DNA from: Nannobrachium achirus
Taxonomy: Eukaryota > Chordata > Actinopteri > Myctophiformes > Myctophidae
DNA: 64,000 nt
NCBI GenBank assembly: GCA_963921795.1
Contig: OY997645.1
Coordinates: 34,866,582-34,930,581 of the forward strand
Reading direction: 5' to 3'
The translations under genes and the position numbers were made by a program. Shown in pieces: positions 54,202-64,000 of the stretch (positions are counted from its first letter, which is position 1; each line of letters starts with the position of its first letter). The notes beneath the pieces are model-generated. The model saw only the letters and a program-made list of their open reading frames with translations. It was not told the origin of the DNA and did no database searches.

Positions 54202-55992
54202 AAGGAGTTATAGGGGAGTCTGAAGAGATGAGTTTTCAGATTGCAGCGGAAAATAAGGAGTGAGTGGCCTACTGACTTGGGGGGATTGTCTGGAGTGTTG
54301 GACAGGAAGTAATGGGAGAGACAGATTGAAGTGTGCCGGAAGGGTTGTAGGCTAGTTGGGGACCAGGTTCATTTGGGGGGTGGGATAGATAAGCAGATCT
54401 ATAAGCTAATGAGCTTATGCTATTTTTAACAGATTTAAATCTGAAAGATTCTGAAAGTTTTCTCAAAAGAGGGACACCAGAGTTAGTGTAGTTGACTTAC
54501 ATTTTTAATTAAATTGTAAAATTGTGATATAATCAAAGAAATAACAAACAAACTCTCTATTTTATTAAGTCTGATCAGACACAGGGATGAACCACTCCCA
54601 CTGGCCAAAATGAATGACCAGAGGGGAGTGTATCAAAAGTGGAGGCATGGATTTCCTCCCTTAGGCTACTTCCCAGAAAATCTAACCATTGTTAGGAAGT
54701 TGCCATGCATGACAGGTCATCAACAGACCAGCGTTTTAAATTGGATGTGAGCAACAACTTGGAACCAGTGGAGTGAGCAGAGATAGAGAGTAGTTGTAGT
54801 AGTAGTCACCTGGAGATGACTGAAACTTTTAGGAGCTGGGCAGACCGACTCCTTGTCGAGGAAGGGTCTCGTATCCCATGATGATGTAAAATACAAACCT
54901 ACAGAATCAAGTGATCGCTGCAATGTGTGCCTTGAAGCACATCCGACTGTCCAGGATCTCTCCCAGTCAAGTTGTTGGCAGTTTGAGGAAGAGTCACCAC
55001 CAGGGTGTTGATGGAATTGAAAAGATTCCGCAGGAGGCAAGACTTCCTAGGCAAGAAGAGAGGCTCTGTTCTGTCTACGTAAACTTGAGTGGGTGGGAAG
55101 ACATCTGCTGTGAGATGCCATTCAGACATGCTGAGGTGTGCAGTGATAGAGCAGAGTTGACAGAACTAAGGGATCTAGTGTAGAATGAAAAGAGGAGAAG
55201 ACAATGCACTGCATGGTTACTAATTTATATCTATCTTTATAAGATATACAGAAGATTAAAGATTAAAAGTTGTCTGAAAAGACCACATATTTGACTAAGA
55301 ACATTAGTAGTTCCTAGCTACCTGACCCAACCTTTTATATAGTATAAATCAAGTTTGGCTTCGGAGGGGGGAGCATTGTCGGCAAACATGCAAGAACAAC
55401 AGTATCTATGACACAATCAACGGGTGATATGTATTTTAAAACATGTTTTAACATTTGTTGAAAATCCTGTATGATTAATTACATTAATTAAACGTTCAGA
55501 AAAACTGGTTAAAAATAATGAACAATTCCATTTTTAGTAAATTTGATGGAGAGGTAACTAGCAACATTCTCGATTGTTCTCAGAGGTTTATGATTTTTGA
55601 CTGCGAGTAAGCTCAAACACATTAGTAAGCTTAAAAGTCTTGGGTTTATAGTAAAAGATACAGATATTCTTCTATACATAATCAACTCTAATATGAGAAA
55701 AGCATGTTAGAATTTCTATCAACTAAATGTTCTGTATGTAAAACAACCATTGAGGAATCTCCAAAACTGCCTGCTCCACTCCTCAGATTTCAGTGTAGGC
55801 CTATTACAGTACAAGGACTTACAGTATTGACAAAGAATTCCAAACAAGAAAAGAAAGAAATAGGTTTAAATAGTGGTGGAACAAACCATGTAGAGCTACT
55901 ATGTCTGTGAACAACAAATTCATTACGTAATTATTTAAAGAGCTCTCCCCACATTAATAAAATGATGCCATAACTAGGAAAGTACACTTCTA
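54202..55992. other. 3' flank, possible repeat debris
   Basis: The start (GAGTCTGAAGAGATGAG) resembles the LINE-associated segment at 51856. The rest is unidentified, with no convincing ORF. Confidence 0.4.
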
Positions 55993-56335
55993 TGTGCGCA
56001 GGTCCGCCAAATCTGACTAATACATCTTGATCACATTGACTCCAGAGATATTTTTACCAATTTGCATGAGTTTTGGATAAAATGTGTATGAGTAGTAGCA
56101 CTATGGAGAGTTGCATCGTGATCCAAGGATCCAGAGGCTTTTGATAGTATGACCTACGGTTTATAGGACAAAACATAAAGTGGGCTCTTATCCCATCACC
56201 ATGAAGGCTGATTTGAAAAATTTGAGGTGGCCCTGCTTCTTCCTTGGCATGTGGGAATGTGCATGAAGGTTTCATGGCAATTGAACACTGTATGCATGAT
56301 TTGTAGAATTTCTTTTGCAAAGGTGGCCACACTTG
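55993..56335 (+). repeat. Repeat family A fragment
   Basis: It contains ATCTTGATCACATTGAC, GAGTTTTGGATAAAATGTG and CATGTGGGAATGTGCATG, all in family A order. Confidence 0.5.
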
Positions 56336-56854
56336 AGATTTGCTGCTCAGACAGAATTATAATGGACGCAAACATAGACAGCACATCAGTGACACTCATC
56401 CCTCTCTGCATCTGTAAGGAAATGAAGAACATTTATATTTTCCGTAATATATATATTTTTACTTATTTATGAAAGGTCATTCACTTTGAGCATTTCCATA
56501 TTAAGTTATTAATCTTTAACACACCTTATAACTGTTAGAAACAAAAGGAGAGGACTGATGAAAGAAAGATGGAGTTGATTTATACTCAAATCCATCTAAA
56601 TTAAAGATTTAATAATGTATGACCATTTTGAGTAGCCAAGTTGGTTGAAATTAGTTTTGGTGTGTGCTCTGGGTAGACAAAACAATACAATACATATGCA
56701 ATGGCATTAATAAACATAAACAAAATCAATAAAACAAGAGACTGCTGCATACCTAATGGTTTGAATTGATGATGACGAGTTAAGGAGCCTAACTACCTCA
56801 GGATATGTGCTTTAATGGAATATTAAGTAAAGGCCACGCTTATAGGTTTGGCAG

Positions 56855-57000
56855 GCAAGGAGTGTGTGTGTGCAAAGTTTGGCAGGGATCGGGGCAACGG
56901 TTACGGAGATATGAGCAGGGCAAAAGTATGACGTGTGACAGACTGGACAGACAGACTGACTGACAGACGGACAGCTGGTCGAGGTTTTGATAGTAAGTGC
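56855..57000 (+). repeat. Relative of the family A right end
   Basis: It contains GTGTGTGCAAAGTTTGGCAG, CGGGGCAACGGTTACGGAG and a GACAGACAGACTGACTGACA tract, as at family A 3' ends, but leads into unrelated sequence. Confidence 0.45.
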
Positions 57001-60000
57001 GACCTGACGGTCGCAATTAAGAACACCCGTTGATTTTATGACAACCCTGCTGCTCGAGAAGTTATATCCCTTTATCCTGGCGGTTAGTGTTACTGATCAT
57101 AATCCAAAGTATTTACTGCTGATTGCCAATCAGGATACAAACTTACAAAGTTGGTAGAAATCCATATTTCCTGCCTTCAGTCTTTGCTTCTCCTTTTTGT
57201 TACACATTTAAATAATCAAAATGTTATCTTAAAAATGAAGGCTATATTCAATTTTAGCAATAGCGTGAAAATGTTTTGTTGAAATGTTGTTATTGGGTCA
57301 TTGCTAATATCAGTTAAAAAAGTAAAAATGTTGACTTCAACATACACATTACTTTACATATTTATTCTGTTGCTTCCTGTGTACATCAAGTGAAATAATT
57401 CATATTGATTTATCTAACCAGAGCCCAGATGAGTTTCTGTTATCACATAAGTGGGTTCAAACATAATGAAATTAAGCATTCAATTAAGGACCATCTGTAA
57501 ATCAGCTTCAGTGTACTGTACGGTGTTCTTCACAAGCAGTCTCTTGAATGCTTTGTTTGAATATAGACAACATTGTAGTACTGTAAGGTGGGGTCTGTCA
57601 TTCAGTATGTTCATAGCACATACTGTACAGTATATGGACAGTGTCCATTGGACACCAAAACAAGTTTTCAACCATGGACAACATACAAGATAATTTCATG
57701 CCAACAGCAGTCTGTGTATGCGTTTATCTGAACTTCTGTCACAAAACTCAGTCCTTTGGCAATTATCTGTTTTCATAGTGAAAGTCCAGAATGAAAAATA
57801 TCTGACATTTTACCTCATGGACCTTTTAACTGCCTTTATAATTGCTTGTTATACCTGGATTGAAATGCTTCCCTTTTGAGACGCAGACATTTCAAAGTCA
57901 ATATTCATAAGAAACAACTTGAAAGGAGACCAGGCATAGCACCTTGGAGCATGGTGCGCATTTACAATCTGCTGAAACGCATTGGCATAGAAACAATAAA
58001 CCTTCTACTTTCTTGTGACACTTTTCCCACCCATCGAGTGTGTCTTCTACCTGGATAAAAGGCTCTTTCAATCTTTCTCCTTGGCCATCTCATAACTGGT
58101 GCTTTTTACCAGGTCAGTGAAAATTGGTTTCAACCACCTTTCATGAACTCTGAATGTATTGTTTGTTATGAACCGCCACCTGATTACTGTATATGGGCAG
58201 CCAAATAACATTGTACTGCAAGTTGTAAATCAAAGAGATTGTTCATCAAATTCTTATCTACACTTCCCTAAGCGTCCACAGTACTTCACACAAGTTATTG
58301 TGATTCTCTTCCCTTCTGACTTTTCTTGTTTTGTTTAGGTTTCGGTTAGTGCACTGCAGCTGCACTACCTATGTTGGGAGTTACCTGTAAATGAATTGTT
58401 TATTTATATTGGGAGTTCAGTTCCCAGTGTGTTCACCAAATGTCTTGTGCTATTATCACTATGCTGTCCTTTTGGAGTCCAGACTGATTGTTGCAGTGCT
58501 TACAGCTTTCAACATGTCAGCACAAAAAGTGGAAGGAGGTAATCAAGCATGCTGGTTGAATAAAGCTTCATTGTTGTATCTTTGTATCGAGACTTTGATG
58601 GTAGTGAGATGAGATCCAGACTCCACTTTCCTTTTGATGTGGTTATCTCATACGGCTGAATAGAATATGCATTTGTAATGCTGAGCTATTTAATTGAACT
58701 CAAAGCTGAATCTGCTCATTTATTTACATCTTCAGACCAAGTGCAATGAAAAAGGAGTTTTCTTAAAATCCAGGAGTTTAATTTAATCTTCTATATTGCT
58801 TGTGTTAACCTTCCCACCCAAACATGATTGCTTTTGCAATGCCGTAATTAGTTTTCATTGTATTGCAGTTATATCTGTAAAAGGATACGTAGCTTTGATT
58901 CCTTGTTTAATGATGGCTCTCATCATTACCAGTTAGTGTAGGTGCAATGCAAGCATCACATATTTAATTAGCAATTAAGATTATACTGTAAAGATAACAG
59001 AAAATGGCTTTGTTAATGAGACAACAGATTTCACATTGGTGCGGATAAAAAGCAAGTCTTAATGCACACCTACAGTACAAAGGCGACAGTTGCATAGGAG
59101 AAGACCAGAGGAGGGCCTCAATACTTATAGTAAAACCTTCCAAACACTGTCTTCAAATGCTTGGGAGTAAAGAAAAAAAAGGATTACAGGGATTAACAAT
59201 GTTTTGCTATGCTTTATCATCAACTGATGAAGGTCTAATAAACCGAAACATTGTTATTCAGATTAAACTTTTTTTCTTGCATTTGAAGACAGTGTGCAGG
59301 AGTTTTTTTCATCGGTGCAGCGTATTTTTTCATGCTGGATATAATAAAATGGAATTTCACGCAATGTTTATGTGAAATTGTAGTACGCCTACACTCAACT
59401 GTGTATAAGACTGTGTCAATATTGTCTGCATTTTCTTTTTTGCAGAACCATATGGCGTAGCTCAATCTCTTCATTCATTTTGTTACAGCTTTTATTGAAT
59501 TTGCCATCCATACAAGATTTAATGTAACTGATAACATCTTTGATTGAACTTGACAAATATCGTTATGTGAGGAAAATCTGTGTAAAAGTTAAAGAGCCCA
59601 TACATATTCCCATGGTAAGTGCAGGTTTGATTTCAATGTCATCCAGCCTTGCAGATCACAGCATGTCAATAAATTAAAAGACTGCCAGGCTCATAGGAGA
59701 TTTTCCTTTCCTTCCACATTTTAGCAGAGCTGACCAGCTTTAGACCGCAGTTTACAATCCCAAAGACTTACTGATGAATGATACTGAAAATGTAATCTGC
59801 CAGTCAGTAAAATCACTGTACTTCTGTTTATGTTCTCATGATGCACAATTATATTGAAATGATCTCTTATTTTTTTCCTTTCTTTTTTTTTTTTTAACAC
59901 ACCAGTGTTTTATTCTTCACTTGTCTGTTTGTGTGGTGTGTCTCACATCATTTTCGTTGACTAAAACTATGACGAAAAATGTTCGACGAAATAGCAGTTC

Positions 60001-63000
60001 TACAAGATCACCTGTGAGCTTGTCGTAGATCGTCTATTGTCAGCATTCAACCAAGTGTAAAATCAGCCATTAAGGCAGCCAAAATACATTTTAGTAGGCT
60101 AAATCTATATTTGATTTAGTCGACTAAAATGTATTTTAAAACTAGACTAAAACTAAACCATTTCAGATGACTAAAATGTGACTAAAACTAAATCAAAATT
60201 TGCTGTCAAAAATTCAACACTGTATAATGAGGTGGTAATTTAACCCAGGCCCTTTGGATCACCTGTAGCAGCTTCAATCTGTGAGTAGATCTGAAGTCTC
60301 AATTAGTTAGTCCAACAAGAGCCCTCATGCACGGTACCTTTGATTGGCCCATCTGTCGGCCCTGTTTCCATTTGCAATTTTAAGAGGTATTCTTTACACA
60401 GGCCTTGTGACATGAATTATAGTGTTTGTCCTGTGGTGGTGTGTTATTATTTCTGGGGGAAACAGATTGTTGATAAAGGCTAAGGCAAACAAACAGCCAT
60501 CTTGCACGCATCTGTGCCAAGTCCAGCTTTCTAGCCCTCTGAGGGGAGATTAGAAGGTAAGGGAGATTGAAACAAGACAGAGAGGGAATGATGAATTGGT
60601 GCATCAGCTCTCAGATAATGATACGCATGGTGCTTAACTTTGGTTTCCCTTAGGGTCCTGGCACTGAGACTACAGCTATTGTGCAGATGTTCCAGACACA
60701 TTCTGGCGGTCATATCCTTGTTCCCTCGTTCCATTCTCTACACTTGCGTGCTCCATACAATAGCCTACTGCATAGTTTCAAATAATTGTTCCTCAAGGAT
60801 AACAGAATGTTACATTGTAACCCAGGTTCTCTGAGTGGAGAGGCTATCTCGCTACTCTCGCTACATTATGGATTATGTTGGGTAGAGAGTCTTGACATAA
60901 TAGAGAACAATTGAGTCGATTTTTTTTGTGAAATATTGCATCTACAAGCTCACTACATAATAAATATATATATTAAGTGATTAAAAACTATCCTGCAAAA
61001 AGATATCAAGTTCAGGAATCATGCTGTAAATAGTCTAGACTCTACTGAGATAGAGATGTGCTTATTGTATCATGGATTTTATTTTTGGCAACTTACTGTA
61101 ACAGTTGCAGAAAGTGACATGCAAACAATAGCTCAATCTCCTTGAGGAAGGATTGTCAAGGCAGTCCAGCATACAGAATGCATTCCTGATGGCTTGCTTT
61201 TCTGCTGAAATTGTGCACTGAGCCTTACCCACCCTACTGACATTACTAGCCACTTTGACAAGCCTGCCAGGCTGTTCTTGTTGAATTCTGGGATTCCCAA
61301 ATCCATCCACCAAAAACTTTAAAGTTTAAAGTAACACATTCAATGAAATTCATCGTAGAACAGAGTCAGCAATTGATTTACACACACGAGAGGAATTAAT
61401 CATTGTCTTGAGGACTAGCCTTGCGTTACACCCTTTTGCATATGGCATCAATGTTGGCAGAAAACAGATTATTACGAGTGACAGTAACTGATTCAACCTC
61501 CTCTGAATGATTATCTTACCCTCTGATGAAATCATGCACCATATGCTCATGGTCTTTTCCAGTCCCCAGCAGAATGCCAACAATAGCAGTGTCATCATAA
61601 CAGCTATGTCAACATCCGCTGTTATGTGATATTCCAGTTTGCATAATTGTAAAGATAGTTTGCTCGCAAGATATAGAGAAGAGCTGAAATAACCTGTCCC
61701 TCGGCCTAGGCGCTGCCACTGTGATGCCAATGTAAAACATAATCCCACATGCATCCTATCAGTCAACAATTCCGGTATTCAACAAGATACTGAAAGCTAA
61801 TTAAAATGTTTAAGGAGCTGACAGCATAGTCCAAGGAAAAAAGCAATGACTATTCTTCATTGAGAGCAAGACCCCTTAATGGTGCTTACACAAAACAGAT
61901 CAGAGGTCTGCGCCTCTACTACACCCCACGTGGCATTGTATGCAAATTATAAAATATCGATACACTTGTCCAGCAGTTGCATCAACCATTGTTTGTTTGA
62001 GGTAAACCCTCCAGAATAACTTCTGTCACCACTCACCACACTATTGTTTATAAGTTCCATGTCATTCCAACCAGCTTTATGTTTTTCTTTCAATGTAAGT
62101 CAATATAATGCAACTCCTCATACATTAACATTAACATTGACAAAGATTATTATTGCTTCATTTCAAAGCCCCCCTCACTGCACTAATAATACCATCACCC
62201 AATCCTTTTACACAGCAGCCATCTTACGTTTTATGCAGAAGATGCATCATTAGATTTTTGGTACGAATCTATATGAAATATGATACCGGGAATATCATTA
62301 ATATTTGCACATAGACAGTTTCTTTCCTGGGTTAGGTGGTGTTTTCTTTCCTTACAGGGTGATATGAAATGATGATTGATGGATCCATAGACTAAAGGAG
62401 CCCAATTCAAATTCATATTATACACTCATAAAGTATAATGATTTGAGACTGCTATTATACTCATTCTATCATTTTGTATCCCATGCCGTGTCTGTTGAAC
62501 CAAAACATCAACCGACAGCAGCGGCTCCAGAGAATTTTGTCTGGGGGAGCTGGCATTTTTAGAGCAGGGGCTAATTAATTTAGGCAACAAACAATAATGA
62601 ATAGTACTAATATATATGACAAACGAGATTCTCACGCTTAGGGTATGGATAACTGAACAGACCAGATCATTGGCAATTTCCAGCTCCAAATCTGAGGACT
62701 GTAGGTGATCGGGCAGGGTTTTTGTAAGGCTGAAGATGCTTTCCATCATAAAAAGTATGATTTTAGTATGGTCAGTCAGTCATTGTCTTTCACATATTCA
62801 TGTATATTTTATTTATTTATTCCTTAAATATTTTTCATCACAATTGGGTTTGTCAGGTGTGGGGCTTTGGGGGTGCTAAGCCTTCACCAGGGGGGGCTAA
62901 AGCCCCCCTCTAGCCCCCTCTAGCCCCCCCTGGTCAACCGATTTCACCTTGGTCGAATGCTAATTGGGCCCACAGCACATTTGCTGTGTTCTACATCTAT

Positions 63001-63274
63001 AAGTTCATCAATACTAATGGAGGACTCCTGAAACAAAACTAGATGTGTTTAGTTGAAGTAACCCTGCAAGACATTGAGAACAACTATTGATCCAGTCTTT
63101 GACCCCGGCCCATGTTTGTTGCTGCATCAGTGGGTGGCTGTTACACTGTGCTGTTGGTCAAGTTACCAGAACGGAGCTGTAAGCTCCTTCAGGGGGTAGG
63201 TTCCGGGTCCTATCTATAGCATCATGTCTTGAACTGCATGGGTTACACATTGAGGGGAAACTGTGTTAATTAGC
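57001..63274. other. 3' flank, no recognised gene
   Basis: Long AT-rich stretch. In human the next gene downstream is RXFP2, but I found no LDL-A, leucine-rich repeat or seven-helix exon here. Confidence 0.5.
59989..60042. repeat. Degenerate hairpin of the same type
   Basis: AAATAGCAGTTCTACAAGAT lies opposite GTGAGCTTGTCGTAGATC. Several mismatches; clearly related by the AGCAG/ACAAG spacing. Confidence 0.4.
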
Positions 63275-63310
63275 CGGATGGATGGATGGATGGATGGATG
63301 GATGGATAGA
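63275..63310. repeat. (GGAT)n microsatellite
   Basis: GGAT units followed by imperfect GATA/ATTG repeats. A G20 tract lies just after, at about 63368-63387. Confidence 0.9.
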
Positions 63311-63589
63311 TATAGATTCATTGATTGATTCATTGATTGATGGATTCCAGACACTCAGGGTTTGCTGGGGGGGGGGGGGGGGGGGGATTCCTGCCTCTAC
63401 TTTTGATATCTCCCCTCTGGTCATTAATTATTATCGCAGACTGAATTAAATGAATGCTTTTCCTTTTCGGAAATGTAGACTGTCTGATAGTTTTGGATAA
63501 TATCACAATTTAACAATTTAATTAACAAAAATATATATGTGTTAACCATATTATGTGTCAAAATTTGAAAATCAACTTCTGTTCCTCTG

Positions 63590-63700
63590 TCACTCCAGCC
63601 TTCTCCTCTCTCACTGCACCAATAAACCTCCTCTTTGGCCTTCCAAAGCAAGCAGGTTTGCTGCCAGCATGCTGCATGCTCAAACCCAGCTTTGAGAATC
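63590..63700 (-). mobile_element. Possible LINE coding remnant
   Basis: On the minus strand one frame reads ACFGRPKRRFIGAVRE, like the basic RT tail of some LINEs. It is only about 35 residues, so support is weak. Confidence 0.25.
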
Positions 63701-64000
63701 TCTTTAATTGATTTATTATCTTAAATTTAATCCAAGCTTATGTACATATATGCTATCTGCTTCGAGCACTTAATTGACATGCATGAAAGCATATGCCTGT
63801 CTGCTCTGACACTGTCATCGTATTCAACATGTATTATCACAATATAATAAACAACACAAAAAATTCTAAATGGATATATTTCATATGGAATAGAAGTATT
63901 CTGTGAACCAGATGGGTAAAGGAACCAAATGTCCTTAGATCTCAGGCTGTTTTTGTTTTTATCTGAACAGTAAAGATATTTCACTCACATGCCTGAATGT

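Noticed and set aside
61350-61769. 139-codon minus-strand ORF
   Set aside because: No recognisable domain, no splice context; probably chance.

Overview
This window is vertebrate, almost certainly teleost fish, nuclear DNA. It has GT-AG introns of 0.15 to 16 kb, a single multi-exon gene, long (GT)n, (AT)n and (CT)n microsatellites, tRNA-derived SINEs, L2-like LINE ends, hAT-type MITEs and a fish-type Ty3/gypsy element. The species cannot be fixed from the sequence alone.

The one host gene is b3glct on the + strand. It encodes the ER beta-1,3-glucosyltransferase that adds glucose to O-linked fucose on thrombospondin type 1 repeats. Thirteen coding exons (2333-50642) join without any phase error into 462 codons plus stop. 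They correspond to exons 3-15 of the 15-exon human gene. The protein has the GT31 fold with an intact DDD metal-binding motif and a C-terminal KTEL ER-retrieval signal. The two exons for the signal peptide and extreme N terminus (about 36-40 residues) were not identified and probably lie upstream.

Intron 3 (2373-17297) carries a full-length, very young LTR retrotransposon on the opposite strand (3831-8701). Its two LTRs differ only by one 7-bp indel. Its pol order is protease-integrase-RT-RNase H, unlike canonical Ty3/gypsy, and its Gag has a SCAN-like capsid region, so it belongs to the Gmr1-like group. It is damaged: an amber codon separates integrase from RT, the integrase zinc finger looks shortened, and protease and integrase are in different frames.

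The other introns are a mosaic of transposon relics. Intron 4 has a 501-bp hAT-like MITE, repeat family A, an L2-like LINE end and SINE pieces. Introns 5-10 hold other LINE ends, a possible TTAA-flanked element and a Helitron-like end. Intron 11 has a 611-bp element with perfect 44-bp TIRs and 9-bp target duplications, plus foldbacks. Intron 13 has two hAT MITEs nested at one target site and an inverted repeat whose arms are themselves hairpins. The 3' flank (50643-64000) has a second L2-like end, further family A copies and otherwise no recognised gene.

I found no operon-like, CRISPR-like or otherwise undescribed functional system. The most unusual content is the Gmr1-like element, the recurring AGCAGAT/ACAAGCTC hairpins, and the family with a compensatory terminal hairpin.
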